Assembly: GCF_019748715.1 (NCBI RefSeq)
Contig: NZ_JACLBZ010000030.1
Location: 1-64,000, forward strand
Length of the DNA stretch: 64,000 nt
Source of the DNA: Sporosarcina aquimarina
GTDB taxonomy: Bacteria; Bacillota; Bacilli; Bacillales_A; Planococcaceae
Reading direction: 5' to 3'
Shown: positions 25,189-35,156 of the stretch, in pieces
Layout: the number at the start of each line of letters is the position of its first letter
Position numbering within the stretch: position 1 is the first letter of the stretch
Program-made: the position numbers and the translations under genes
Notes under the pieces: model-generated
What the model saw: the letters and a program-made list of their open reading frames with translations, nothing else
What the model was told of the DNA's origin: nothing
Database searches by the model: none

Positions 25189-26525
25189 TTTAAATTACAC
25201 TAATGTCGCATAAATAGGTTTAAAATATTCCGACCTCTCTTTTTGGCTTTCAAGTAAAAAATGAAGACACCAGATCAGAGACAGTATAGATCCATTTTCC
25301 CACTATAACTTTTGTCTACTGTGACAGAAACTGATCGCCCACGTTATGGCATGCTTGTTCCTTCGATTTTTCGAAGCCAGATATATGCGGGCTTCCATAA
25401 AGAAGCTTTCAAATAGCAGATGATCTGCAAGAACGTTCGCTTACTTCCAGTCCGCAGCTGGGCAAGGACTTTCGGGCAATATACAATCATCGCAATATAC
25501 ACTTGATTGTGCATGCCTTGCTGGTTTTGTGCGAAGAATTTTTTGCTGTTCAAATATTGTTTCATCCGTTAGAAGAACAGTTCAATGGCCCAACGAGACT
25601 TATATAGTTCCGCGATTTCATCTGCAGACAAATCAAATCGGTCGTGACCAGGTTCAGTTAATTGCCTATGGAACCTAACACTTTCAATATATGGAACAGA
25701 TTCTCCGACCTATTGCGGGACGTGCCGATGACAACCATTTCATCGGACAACACGACAGTGTCTTCCCGCAGTTCGAAGTGCTCGAGTGAACGGACCACTG
25801 CGGTCGAGCACATACATGCATTCCTTATCGCCGACTAGCACTTCTAGCTGACCGCGATCAATGATCCTTGGCGCTTGTCAAAACCGCCTGGTCAGGAAGG
25901 CACCAGCCCTTTCCAAAGAGCACAAGTCGCAGGGGAAGCTTGATTACCGAACTTGGTTTTCGAAACGTCGCCCGTAGGTGGTTAATCAAATTCAAAGGCA
26001 ATGTACTGGAATCGATAATTTTCAGTGGAGTCATTCGCTTGCGTCGCGTCTGGGAATCGGTAGCATCATAAATCTGTGCGACCAAGTCGAGAAAAATGAC
26101 CTGAAAGAATTCCGTCAGTACCTGGCGCAATCTCCTGCCGGGCTGCGAGAAGCTGTTGGAATCAAAGTTCGTAGCTTCCTGTTGTTCTTAGTAAAATACG
26201 CTGTCACTGACGTTTCCGTTTCATGAAGCTGTGCATAGAAGAATAAGTTCATAAACGAAGCCATATGCAACTCCTTAGTATAGTAGACAAGACAATGGAG
26301 TTGGAACTGTTCCGTAAATAATTCATTGGAAATTGATTATAGTCATTACTCAAATGCAGTTTTTCGTGTAATCTTATCCAAAAGATTGCCCTTTATTTTG
26401 GATTTGTATGGATTACTACTTCCATCCTATTATAAAGGACTTTTTTATGGAAAAGATTATTTCAAAGTTATTCTGAACTAAGTAATGTAAGATTTTATTT
26501 TAATGCGACATTAGTGTTTAAATTA
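25189..26525. mobile_element. IS4-family insertion sequence with target duplication
   Basis: Inverted ends CACTAATGTCGCAT (from 25198) and ATGCGACATTAGTG (to 26516) bound a 1319-bp element. It is flanked by the 9-bp direct repeat TTTAAATTA at 25189-25197 and 26517-26525. The transposase inside is broken, so this copy cannot move on its own. Confidence 0.9.
25344..26264 (-). pseudogene. IS4-family transposase, frameshifted
   Basis: The gene starts at ATG 26264 after AAGGAG and reads MASFMNLFFYAQLHET, then breaks. Central pieces include LKIIDSSTLPLNL (first DDE aspartate block) at 25858-26130. The C-terminal piece 25344-25565 reads MHNQVYIAMIVYC, KASLWKPAYIWLRKIEG, the usual end of DDE_Tnp_1/IS4 transposases. 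At least three frame changes separate these pieces. Confidence 0.85.
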
Positions 26526-26579
26526 CTATATTTTCATTCTTACCCTTTTCTCTCCTGTAAATATCCTACGTTAAACAAG

Positions 26580-27260
26580 TCAACCCAACATCCACTCACA
26601 AGCTTTAAAATCCATCTCAGTATCAATATCATAAGAACGTTCTTTAGGCATCTTATAAGCAACGGTTAAATCTGTTAAAAAGGATTTCGTATTTTTTAGC
26701 CATTCAACCTCAGCTACATAAACCGCGCCATTCAGTACAAAAACTGAAGGTAAATCTTGTCTTCGCTTCGATAAATCTGACTGAGATAGAAGAGGTTGCA
26801 ACTGTTGATTGTCTTCTATCCTATACATCCAATATGGTGACTCTTGTGTTTCTGTTACGCTTACGCATGCCGGGGCAGATTCTTCTATCATAATTTCAAT
26901 GGTTCGATCAATGTCTTCAGCTATTCGTAACGGAGAAGTAGGCTGCAATAATACAACATAATCATAGCCTTCCACTTCTTGTAATGCATGCAAGATGGGT
27001 TCAATACCACGAGTTGTGTCTTGTGCTAGTTCATCTGGTCTGACAAATGGCACGTCACAACCGTATTTTTTCGCAGTTTCTATGATTTCTCTATCTTCAG
27101 AGGAAAGTATCAATCGGTCAATATATTGTGATCTTTGCGCTTCTTCAATTGTCCATGCAATTAAGGGCTTCTCCGCCAAATTTTTTATATTCTTCCCAGG
27201 GACACCTTTTGAACCCCCTCTTGCAGTGATGACTGCCAGCACTTTTTTGTCATTAATCAT
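26580..27260 (-). CDS. legF: CMP-N,N'-diacetyllegionaminic acid synthase (acylneuraminate cytidylyltransferase family)
   Basis: A 226-residue cytidylyltransferase. ITARGGSKGVPGKNIKNL at the start is the CTP-binding loop of the NeuA/KdsB family, followed by LLQPTSPLR and the late YDIDTEMDF with the metal-binding aspartates. It activates the nonulosonic acid made by LegI with CTP. The start is taken at ATG 27260, which overlaps the end of the previous gene and follows GGGGAG. It is the last gene of the eight-gene operon. Homologues in Campylobacter are called PtmB or LegF. Confidence 0.88.
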   Translation of the reverse strand: MINDKKVLAVITARGGSKGVPGKNIKNLAEKPLIAWTIEEAQRSQYIDRLILSSEDREIIETAKKYGCDVPFVRPDELAQDTTRGIEPILHALQEVEGYDYVVLLQPTSPLRIAEDIDRTIEIMIEESAPACVSVTETQESPYWMYRIEDNQQLQPLLSQSDLSKRRQDLPSVFVLNGAVYVAEVEWLKNTKSFLTDLTVAYKMPKERSYDIDTEMDFKACEWMLG

Positions 27261-28305
27261 AGAATATCTCTCCATAATCCCCATTAGCTTTCTCAAAATC
27301 TGCCATTCGTCCGATATCTAGCCAATATTCCCTCAATGGAAATGCACAAACGTTTTGCCGCTCTCTCATAAGACTTCCAAATAATTGTGGCATGTCAAAA
27401 AATGCATCGCGTGGTATGTACTCTAGTGCTTCCGAGTTCAATACATAAACACCTGCGTTCACAAAACTTTTATGAACAGGTTTTTCCACAATAGATAACA
27501 ATCTGTCGTTTTCTGTCTCAATTACGCCATATGGTATTTGATATTCATACTCTCTAACACACATTGTAGCCTTAGATTCGGCTTCCAAATGAAAATCCAA
27601 GAGTTGTTCAAAATTAATCTTTGTCAATAAATCCCCATTCATAACGAAAATCGGTTGATCCGGTATTTCAGCTAAAAGAGACAAAGCCCCAGCTGTCCCA
27701 AGACGTTTATCTTCTTCGATATATCCTATATTCACACCAAGATGTGAACCGTCCTGAAAATAATCTTTTACGATTTCTTTTTTATAATTCACAGTTAAAA
27801 TGAATTGCTCAAATCCATAATTTTTGAAGCCTTCTATTATCGTTTCAAGTATTGGCTTATTTCCCACGTTTAGCATAGGTTTTGGGATAGACTCTGTTAA
27901 CGGACGGAGCCGTGTTCCGAGACCACCTGCCATCAAAACAACTTTATTGTCTTTCCTTAAAGATCTTTTTAATTCATCAGAGAATATAATCCGCAGTAAA
28001 TTTCCCTTTTCATCTACTACTGGCAGCTGTTTAATCCCATATTGTTTCATATATCTCCTATATGCCGACGGATGCTTACCTTGTTGCACAACATGTGGGG
28101 ATTGATTCATCACTTCATCAATAGACGAGTCTAAAGCAAGCCCTTTCAGAATCCCCCTCCGGATATCTCCATCCGTCACAGTTCCTAATAACCTGCCGTT
28201 CACCTCGACGACTGCTGCAAATTGCATGGTCGTCTCGTCAATCAATTTCATTGCTTGAATGATAGATGTGTCGGGTGTTAGCAATACATCTTTCCAGGTA
28301 CTCAT
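27253..28305 (-). CDS. ptmE: Sugar-1-phosphate nucleotidyltransferase with CBS domains (PtmE-like)
   Basis: A 350-residue protein. Two CBS domains occupy residues about 1-115 (TVTDGDIRRGILKG is a typical CBS block). The NTP-transferase domain follows with MAGGLGTRLRPLTESIPKPM, VMNGDLLT and the DIGRMADFEKA end. In Campylobacter, PtmE with this architecture is the glucosamine-1-phosphate guanylyltransferase that supplies GDP-sugars for legionaminic acid. The gene overlaps its neighbours on both sides by a few bases. CBS domains suggest nucleotide control of the enzyme. Confidence 0.85.
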   Translation of the reverse strand: MSTWKDVLLTPDTSIIQAMKLIDETTMQFAAVVEVNGRLLGTVTDGDIRRGILKGLALDSSIDEVMNQSPHVVQQGKHPSAYRRYMKQYGIKQLPVVDEKGNLLRIIFSDELKRSLRKDNKVVLMAGGLGTRLRPLTESIPKPMLNVGNKPILETIIEGFKNYGFEQFILTVNYKKEIVKDYFQDGSHLGVNIGYIEEDKRLGTAGALSLLAEIPDQPIFVMNGDLLTKINFEQLLDFHLEAESKATMCVREYEYQIPYGVIETENDRLLSIVEKPVHKSFVNAGVYVLNSEALEYIPRDAFFDMPQLFGSLMRERQNVCAFPLREYWLDIGRMADFEKANGDYGEIFYD

Positions 28306-28931
28306 TGCTTCGCCTCCTTTGCCGGCACTCCATACACGGTCTTGCCGTCTGCTATATCATTTATCACGACTGAGCCTGCACCTATCAACACATGGCTTCC
28401 GATCTTGATCCCTTGTATAATTGTTGCTCCTGTACCTATGTGGGTAGTGTCACCAATTTGTACGCCTCCTGAAATCGTGACGCCTGGAGCGATGTGAGAG
28501 TGACAGCCTATTGAACAATCATGGTCTACCTTTGTACCTGTATTTAGAATTACATTTTCTTCTATCACACTATTCGTCTGCATGATAGATCCAGCCATAA
28601 TTTGACACCCCTCTTCGACTTTAGCAGAAGGGGCAATTATGGCAGATGGATGAATTACAGTAACAAATGTGTATCCTAGCATTTTAAAGTGTTGAAATAT
28701 AGTCGATCTTACATATGGCAAGTTAACTGATCCTAACCCCAATACCAGCTCAACTTCACTTGGATCGAATGCTCGGATTGCCTCATCCGCTCCTAAGTAA
28801 TTCAGACTGAAAAAGACTTTATTTGGCTCGGGAGAAGTATAGCCCAAAACATTTCTTTGTTCTAAAAGAAGGATTTCAGCCAAGACAGACGCATGTCCGC
28901 CATCTCCTAAGATAATCACCGGCTTATTCAT
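28302..28931 (-). CDS. NeuD/PglD-type sugar acetyltransferase (left-handed beta-helix)
   Basis: A 209-residue protein with an N-terminal Rossmann-like domain (VIILGDGGHASVLAEIL) and a C-terminal hexapeptide-repeat helix (ending IGAGSVVINDIADGKTVYGVP). This is the PglD/NeuD layout; a catalytic histidine lies in the DHDCSIG-type loop. In a legionaminic pathway it most likely N-acetylates the 4-amino group of the 4-amino-sugar nucleotide (the step called LegH), although NeuD-type O-acetylation is possible. ATG 28931 is used because it overlaps the stop of the synthase gene. Confidence 0.82.
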   Translation of the reverse strand: MNKPVIILGDGGHASVLAEILLLEQRNVLGYTSPEPNKVFFSLNYLGADEAIRAFDPSEVELVLGLGSVNLPYVRSTIFQHFKMLGYTFVTVIHPSAIIAPSAKVEEGCQIMAGSIMQTNSVIEENVILNTGTKVDHDCSIGCHSHIAPGVTISGGVQIGDTTHIGTGATIIQGIKIGSHVLIGAGSVVINDIADGKTVYGVPAKEAKQ

Positions 28932-30003
28932 CCAACAAATCATCCTTTTCATATGATTTATTAGCCGGTCGTCCTAGTAACAACCAATAGCTGTTTGGCG
29001 ACATCCCATTGCCAGGGCGCTTAATTGTAATATTTGAATGAGTGAATAGCTCACCTTCAGTAATAGTAGTAGTGGCAACTAAGCTTTTCCGAACTGCATG
29101 CTGATTTGCCAACTCAATAGAAGAAGGTTCCTTCATGCCGTTGCCCATTGCTTTTTCAACACGTCGAATTTCACTAACCATTTTGCCTAATTCACTCGGT
29201 TCCAGCGAAGCTGCATGGTCAGGTCCGGGCAGTTTTCGATCAAGTGTAAAATGTTTTTCAATAACTACTGCTCCTATAGATACGGCCGCTATAGGTATGG
29301 AGATCCCTGTCGTATGATCCGAAAAACCAATTGGCAAATGTAATTCTTTACGCATTTGATTCATAGCACGCAAATTCACCGATTCAGGCGGCGCCGGATA
29401 GACAGTTGTGCAATGTAAAACCGTTACATACTTCTTTAATACTTCTTTTGCCGATTCTGTCGAATAAAATTCTTTGACTGCTTCTACTTCAACATTATGA
29501 TTTGGCAAAGCAAGGCCGTATGCGATGAATGACAAAGCTTCATGAATTTGGCTCAACGTGGCCATGCCTGTTGATAGAATGATCGAACGCCGCTTCGTTG
29601 CTATATAATGCAATAAAGGGCTGTTTGTTAATTCACCAGATGGAATTTTCACTTGTTGCATGTCCATCTCATCAAGCAAAAAATCGACACTCTCAAAATC
29701 AAAAGGTGTCGATAAGAATGTAATGGACTTCTGATCACAGTACTCTTTCAATTCCCTGAATTCATCGTAAGTAAGCTCCAAACTTTTCAACATTTCAAAC
29801 TGCGATGTTTTCTCTCCGATATTATCCACTTGATAATCAGCCTGCTGCGCTTCCTTCGTGACCAAGTTTTCAGTTTTATACGTCTGGAATTTCACTGCAT
29901 TTGCGCCCGCGTGTTTAGCGGTGTCTATTAATTGTTTGGCCAATAGTATAGATCCATTATGATTGACGCCTGCTTCGGCGATGATATATATCTGATCATT
30001 CAT
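28924..30003 (-). CDS. legI: N,N'-diacetyllegionaminic acid synthase (NeuB family)
   Basis: A 359-residue enzyme with the NeuB barrel: IIAEAGVNHNGS, VKFQTYK, IPSGELTNSPLL, HCTTVYPAP, SDHT, EKHFTLD, and a C-terminal antifreeze-like SAF domain from about residue 295. These residues bind Mn2+, phosphoenolpyruvate and the amino-sugar. It condenses PEP with 2,4-diacetamido-trideoxymannose to give legionaminic acid. It overlaps the epimerase and acetyltransferase genes. Confidence 0.92.
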   Translation of the reverse strand: MNDQIYIIAEAGVNHNGSILLAKQLIDTAKHAGANAVKFQTYKTENLVTKEAQQADYQVDNIGEKTSQFEMLKSLELTYDEFRELKEYCDQKSITFLSTPFDFESVDFLLDEMDMQQVKIPSGELTNSPLLHYIATKRRSIILSTGMATLSQIHEALSFIAYGLALPNHNVEVEAVKEFYSTESAKEVLKKYVTVLHCTTVYPAPPESVNLRAMNQMRKELHLPIGFSDHTTGISIPIAAVSIGAVVIEKHFTLDRKLPGPDHAASLEPSELGKMVSEIRRVEKAMGNGMKEPSSIELANQHAVRKSLVATTTITEGELFTHSNITIKRPGNGMSPNSYWLLLGRPANKSYEKDDLLDE

Positions 30004-31136
30004 AAGTCAAAGAACTCCTTTCGGATAGGTTCTTTCGGAAAACTTTTAATTTCGCTTACGATTTTCTCGGAGACTTGTCCATCTCCAAATATTGTTTCAT
30101 AAGATCCTGAGTAATTAATCGCTTCTTGTATAGCCCTGTAAATTGACTCCTCATTCAGTTCAGCCTGAATAACTGAGGAAGGACGTTCTCTTCCCGACTG
30201 ACGTTCACCACAGTTCACAGTGGGGGTATTCAAGTATGGAACTTCGATTAGTCCGCTAGATGAATTACCAATCACTGCAGCAGCATGCTTGGCAGCGCTC
30301 AAGTATTTTAATTGACCTAAAGAATCGAATAGATAGGCATTGCTTCTTTCTGCAATAAAATCCTCGATTAACTTATTAATCTTTCTCCCGCCATTATCTG
30401 CATTTGATTTAGTGAACAGCAAGTTAAACTCATTAAAATTATTTAAGACATTTAAAAGCGGTGTTATGCCGTTTATACATCCATTCGTCTCAGGGTGAAA
30501 TGTTATTAGAAAGAATGGCTTTGTACTAGAGATAGAAAGCTCTTTATACAATTCAACCTTATCCAATAATGAAGCTTTTAATATACCTTCTATTCCCAAC
30601 GCACCAACATTCCAAACGCGATCCGGGTTTTCCCCCATTTGAATTACGCGTTTCCTATGTATTTCTGTGCTGACAAAATGCCAAGTTGCCATTTTTGTAA
30701 CAGAATGACGGATGGCATCATCGTAAGCACCATAGGTCAGTTCTCCTCCATGTAAATGGATTATCGGTATATTATGTATAAGTGCCGACTGAGCTGCCGA
30801 CAATATTTCAAATCGGTCTCCCAATACCATTACCATATCAGGTTGCAGACGTTCAAGAGCTTCAGCAAAACCAATTGTGGCCAAGCCAATTGACTTGATC
30901 ACGCCTACAGACGTGTCAGACGATAGGAGCATTTCTATCTTTTCATTAACTACAAAACCATCTTCTTCAATCTGTTCGTAAGTCAATCCAAACTCTGGAG
31001 ATAGATGCATACCTGTTACAATCAACTGCATATCTAATTCATGATCATCTTGAATTTCTTTCATAAGCCAATATAGCAAACCATACTCCGCTCGTGTACC
31101 AGTAACCACACAAACTTTTTTCCTATTCACACTCAT
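30000..31136 (-). CDS. legG: Hydrolysing UDP/GDP-N,N'-diacetylbacillosamine 2-epimerase
   Basis: A 378-residue member of the NeuC/WecB family. Motifs: VVTGTRAEYGLL at the start, VLGDRFE, HLHGGE, and the GNSSSGLIEVP nucleotide-binding block near the C-terminus. It inverts C2 and releases the nucleotide, giving 2,4-diacetamido-2,4,6-trideoxymannose, the substrate for LegI next to it. A four-base overlap with the aminotransferase gene indicates translational coupling. Confidence 0.9.
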   Translation of the reverse strand: MSVNRKKVCVVTGTRAEYGLLYWLMKEIQDDHELDMQLIVTGMHLSPEFGLTYEQIEEDGFVVNEKIEMLLSSDTSVGVIKSIGLATIGFAEALERLQPDMVMVLGDRFEILSAAQSALIHNIPIIHLHGGELTYGAYDDAIRHSVTKMATWHFVSTEIHRKRVIQMGENPDRVWNVGALGIEGILKASLLDKVELYKELSISSTKPFFLITFHPETNGCINGITPLLNVLNNFNEFNLLFTKSNADNGGRKINKLIEDFIAERSNAYLFDSLGQLKYLSAAKHAAAVIGNSSSGLIEVPYLNTPTVNCGERQSGRERPSSVIQAELNEESIYRAIQEAINYSGSYETIFGDGQVSEKIVSEIKSFPKEPIRKEFFDL

Positions 31137-32293
31137 ACACCCTTTCGTAAAGGATTAGATGGAACGTTTATTAAATTCCTCTTAATTGAAACAGTAATAT
31201 CCAAATTGCTTTTCGGACTTGTTTCATATATTGGTAATAGATGCAAAGGAGTCCAAATCGGTCTAGCTATTACGTCTTCACCGTTGAGCTGCGCAAGAAT
31301 TTCATCTAACTTATATTGTTCAGGATCAATAAAAAGTGCCTGCAACCAGTAATTACTTTTAGCATAGTCGCACTCGGTAAATAACTTAACTCCTAGCATA
31401 TCTTTGGTCAGTCTTTGATACTCATTGACCAAATCTCTTTTAGACTGGATAAACCCCTCAATTTTTTCTAATTGTGCGCAACCCAATGCAGCATTTATAT
31501 TTGGCATCCGATGGTTGTAACCAATTTCATCGTGAACATATTCCCATTTATGCGGTACTTTTGCCGTAGTTGTCAGATGCTTTGCATAGTCAGCCAACTG
31601 GTCGTCATTCGTAAGAATCGCTCCGCCTCCGCCAGTCGTGATGATTTTATTTCCATTAAAACTTAATGCGGATGCAAGACCAAATCCGCCTGTATGTTTC
31701 CCTTTATAATAGGAACCTAAAGATTCTGCCGCATCTTCCACCAAAACAAGATGGTATTTTTCACATACTTCAAGTAAAAGATCCAAATCAACAGGATGGC
31801 CGAATGTATGCATAGGAACGACTGCACGAATGAGTCGCCCTGTTTGCTTATTAAATAGTTGCCGATTTTTTATTTCTCCGATATCTTTAATATGCTCCTC
31901 CAACTTTTGAGGATCCAACCCAAGAGTACTTTCATTAACATCTACAAAATGAGGTATAGCCTGCAGGTAACTGACTGCATTGGCGGTCGCAATGAAAGTT
32001 AAAGACGGCATGAATACCTCTTCATTAGCCTGTACCCCTGCTATCTTCAAGGAGATATGCAGAGCTGAAGTCCCGTTTACAACAGCAACCGCCCTCTTCA
32101 CGCCAGTATACTCGGCAAGATCTCGTTCAAAACGATCAACATAGCTTCCGACGGAAGATACCCATCCTGATTGAACACAATCGGTTACATACTTGATTTC
32201 TGTTTCATCAAAAGTTGGTTCATGCAACGGAACAATATTTTTACCGTACATTCTCTTAATTTGATCGGCAAATTCAATCCATTGATCATTCAT
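31133..32293 (-). CDS. legC: PLP-dependent aminotransferase, DegT/DnrJ/EryC1 family
   Basis: A 386-residue enzyme with fold-type I markers: NGTSALHISL (phosphate site), VEDAAESLGS (aspartate to the pyridine nitrogen, residues 186-195) and SFNGNKIITTGGGG with the Schiff-base lysine (K216). It converts the 4-keto-6-deoxy sugar nucleotide made by LegB to the 4-amino sugar. Its closest role model is LegC/PglE; operon context makes this assignment firm. Confidence 0.9.
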   Translation of the reverse strand: MNDQWIEFADQIKRMYGKNIVPLHEPTFDETEIKYVTDCVQSGWVSSVGSYVDRFERDLAEYTGVKRAVAVVNGTSALHISLKIAGVQANEEVFMPSLTFIATANAVSYLQAIPHFVDVNESTLGLDPQKLEEHIKDIGEIKNRQLFNKQTGRLIRAVVPMHTFGHPVDLDLLLEVCEKYHLVLVEDAAESLGSYYKGKHTGGFGLASALSFNGNKIITTGGGGAILTNDDQLADYAKHLTTTAKVPHKWEYVHDEIGYNHRMPNINAALGCAQLEKIEGFIQSKRDLVNEYQRLTKDMLGVKLFTECDYAKSNYWLQALFIDPEQYKLDEILAQLNGEDVIARPIWTPLHLLPIYETSPKSNLDITVSIKRNLINVPSNPLRKGV

Positions 32294-33291
32294 ATGTTAT
32301 ACACATCCGTTTTGTAAGTGGCTAAATTTTGAGGATTAGTAAACCAATCAATCGTTTCCTTCAAGCCTAGTCTGAAGCCCTCTTTGCCACCGTAGATAGG
32401 TTCCCACCCAAGTAATTCTTTAGCTTTACGATTATCCGCCCACAGCCGTTCCACTTCACTTTTACTTGGACGCAGCCGTTGTTCATCTGTTTCGATGTGC
32501 AAATCAACATTCATTAACTCTGCAATGATTTCAGCAGTCTCTCCGATAGAAACTTCATAGTTGGAACCGATATTAATAACTTCTCCAACGGAACGGCTGC
32601 TATTCATAACAGAAATAAATCCATTCACTGTATCTTTTACATAATTGAAATCACGTGTTGGACTGACAGCACCTAATTTGATGCTTGTCTGTCCTGCTGC
32701 GAGCTGTCCGATAATTGTCGGAATGACGGCTCTAGCTGACTGTCGCGGTCCGTATGTATTGAACGGACGAATAACAGCAACCGGGAGATCGAACGACTTA
32801 TTGAAAGACAAGGCCATTTGATCTGCTGCAATCTTCGTAGCTGAATAAGGAGACTGTCCCTGTAATGGATGATTTTCATCTATCGGTACATATTGTGCTG
32901 TTCCATAAACTTCACTTGTAGAAGTGTGCACAACTTTCTCCATTCCCAACTCACGGGCTGCCTGCACTACATTAAGCGTTCCTTTGATATTCGTATCTAC
33001 GTATGTATCAGGCGAATGATAGGAGTAAGGAATCGCTATGAGTGCTGCTAGATTCAACACATGTGTGCAGTCCTTCATTGCTTCTTTGACACCATACGGA
33101 TCACGGATATCACCTGTAAATACGTCTAATTCCTTCTTTACCTCTGAAGACAAGGTATCTAGCCATCCCCATGAGTTGAAAGAATTATAATAAACAAAAG
33201 CTCTGACATCATATCCACTTCGAATTAATTCTTCTGTTAAATGAGAGCCGATGAAACCATCAGCTCCAGTGACTAATACTTTATTTTTCAT
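32290..33291 (-). CDS. legB: NAD-dependent sugar-nucleotide 4,6-dehydratase
   Basis: A 333-residue extended short-chain dehydrogenase: NAD loop VTGADGFIGSHL (7-18), catalytic threonine in HTSTSEVYG, YxxxK as YSATK (149-153), and RPFNTYGPRQ. It carries out the first committed step, forming the 4-keto-6-deoxy sugar nucleotide. In Campylobacter the GDP-linked substrate is used; the guanylyltransferase-like gene in the same operon makes that likely here too. Confidence 0.9.
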   Translation of the reverse strand: MKNKVLVTGADGFIGSHLTEELIRSGYDVRAFVYYNSFNSWGWLDTLSSEVKKELDVFTGDIRDPYGVKEAMKDCTHVLNLAALIAIPYSYHSPDTYVDTNIKGTLNVVQAARELGMEKVVHTSTSEVYGTAQYVPIDENHPLQGQSPYSATKIAADQMALSFNKSFDLPVAVIRPFNTYGPRQSARAVIPTIIGQLAAGQTSIKLGAVSPTRDFNYVKDTVNGFISVMNSSRSVGEVINIGSNYEVSIGETAEIIAELMNVDLHIETDEQRLRPSKSEVERLWADNRKAKELLGWEPIYGGKEGFRLGLKETIDWFTNPQNLATYKTDVYNI

Positions 33292-35156
33292 ATAGTATCT
33301 TCTCCATTCATAGAGTCGATCTCAGACTTCATCTCTTCAAAATACGGCAGAACAAAATCATGATGAATAGCCACTTCGTGCAAGTAGCGGCCGAAAGAAT
33401 TGACAACTGTATTAGCTTTTTTCTCAACATTTTCTTCATAACGTATATCTTTGACTTTTAAAGAAAGTTCTTCATTTTGCACCCGCACAAGCGGTTCTAG
33501 GAAACCCTGATAATATTCGTTTTGTTTCAGGCGGTTGAATAGTTGGTCAAAAGCCGCAAATTGCTTTTCTATGTTACGAAAACGTCTTTGCTCTTTTGCA
33601 AGTTGAATTTGTTCAAGTTCATTTAAAAGAATTTGTATTTCTTTTCGAATTGAACTAGCCATATCAGCTAAAAGTGCGGAACGTTTTTTTATGAATGTTA
33701 CGTCATAACAATTGGTAACTGAACTAAAAAAATCTATAACCTGCTTTTCAGAAAAAAATGTTTCAATAACCTCTTTTAGAACCATATACTCAGCGCCCTC
33801 TATATGTGCGCCTTTCTTAGTTGTATTAATAACTTTTACAGAAGGATTAGATGCGATATACATTTCAAGCTGACTGCGCATACGGTTAAAGTCGTCACTT
33901 GACTCAATTTCATTTCCTTCCACATCTTTAATTTTTAAAGATTTTTCCTGCTCTTCCTCGTTAAGTTCATTTTCCACAAAATCATAGCGAATGCCTTTTG
34001 CATACCGGTGATTTTGAAGATAACCTAAGTTTTGTCCCGCTAAAATAACAGGGTTTGCACCTAGCTTGGCTAATAATTGCAATGTTACTACTGCAATAGA
34101 TGGAGCGTCGAAAACAATATCAATAGATTGAGCTGTATCTAATAGTTTAGGTGAAACTGAATCTTGACTGGTGATCATATGGAACATGCTTCCTGGATAA
34201 TTCTCTAATGTTTCAAATCCCACGGAACTGCCGAAAATCAAAGGTATTTCAGGTATATTCTTTTCTTTTAATTTTTCAAATACTTTCTGATTTCTCTCAG
34301 ATGGGTCATACGTACAAGCCACATCCGGATAAATCCCCTGCTCAATCAACGCATTAATCGCAGAACCAACTGAAAAGATATAAGCTAAACCATGTTCCTT
34401 AATATACCTCAGATTCTCAAACTCTTCATTCAACGAAGGCCCGGCAGCAACAATGATTGCAGGCTTCCCTTCAAAAGCGCTCCGATTAATGTCACGCAAG
34501 ATATTCGGCGTTTGTAAAACAGTAGGGAAGTTCTTTATGGAGTTAATGGTCCATCGCTTTTGAAAAGCGACATTAGTTGCAAGAACGCTGTGTCTGTCTT
34601 TCACTGATTCAAGGGCTTTTTGGAAGATGATTTGAATTTGTTCTCCATAAATCTTTTCATAGACAGGCAGTGTAATAATCTTTAGGACATTATTAGATGC
34701 CGCCAGAAGTTGCTGGACCTCAAACATTACTGTTTCTTCTTTAGTTCCAGTGAAAATCTTTTCTAACTGCCGAATGGGCAGTTCGTCAAGACGAAAGTTC
34801 GATAAATACATATGCAGTAATTCTTCGTTTGGTTCATAAATAGAAAACTTCGCATTAGGGTGCTTTTCCATGAACGCTTCGATATGCGCGCCGGTGCCTA
34901 TGCCCGCAAAGAGTACATGTTTAATGACTTCCCCATCAAATTTCCCGGCAAATCGCTGCGCTTCTTTCTGCGGGTCGTATTTACTTTGCAAGTAGAGAGG
35001 CTTACCGTCATGCAGTACTTTTATTGTAAGTGCCCCAGTTCTTGCCGGTTCAGAGAACACCGTCCCGCTCGCCGGCTGGTCATCCCACTTAGAAAGACGC
35101 TGCAATAGTTCCCGGTCTTTAAAACGCAGCACATTGCGATTATCAATTAAGATCAT
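33288..35156 (-). CDS. maf: Maf-family flagellin nonulosonic acid glycosyltransferase (motility accessory factor)
   Basis: A 622-residue protein of the MAF/DUF115 family. The central domain has KPAIIVAAGPSLNEEFENL (near residue 225) followed by FSVGSAINALIEQGIYPD and CTYDPSE, the GT-A-like CMP-sugar site of Maf proteins; helical regions flank it. Maf enzymes transfer legionaminic or pseudaminic acid to Ser/Thr of flagellin in the cytoplasm before export. Here it heads the sugar genes and presumably decorates the Hag product encoded at 37-38 kb. ATG 35156, inside the previous gene's end and after GAGGG, is preferred to an ATG five codons upstream. Confidence 0.9.
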   Translation of the reverse strand: MILIDNRNVLRFKDRELLQRLSKWDDQPASGTVFSEPARTGALTIKVLHDGKPLYLQSKYDPQKEAQRFAGKFDGEVIKHVLFAGIGTGAHIEAFMEKHPNAKFSIYEPNEELLHMYLSNFRLDELPIRQLEKIFTGTKEETVMFEVQQLLAASNNVLKIITLPVYEKIYGEQIQIIFQKALESVKDRHSVLATNVAFQKRWTINSIKNFPTVLQTPNILRDINRSAFEGKPAIIVAAGPSLNEEFENLRYIKEHGLAYIFSVGSAINALIEQGIYPDVACTYDPSERNQKVFEKLKEKNIPEIPLIFGSSVGFETLENYPGSMFHMITSQDSVSPKLLDTAQSIDIVFDAPSIAVVTLQLLAKLGANPVILAGQNLGYLQNHRYAKGIRYDFVENELNEEEQEKSLKIKDVEGNEIESSDDFNRMRSQLEMYIASNPSVKVINTTKKGAHIEGAEYMVLKEVIETFFSEKQVIDFFSSVTNCYDVTFIKKRSALLADMASSIRKEIQILLNELEQIQLAKEQRRFRNIEKQFAAFDQLFNRLKQNEYYQGFLEPLVRVQNEELSLKVKDIRYEENVEKKANTVVNSFGRYLHEVAIHHDFVLPYFEEMKSEIDSMNGEDTI

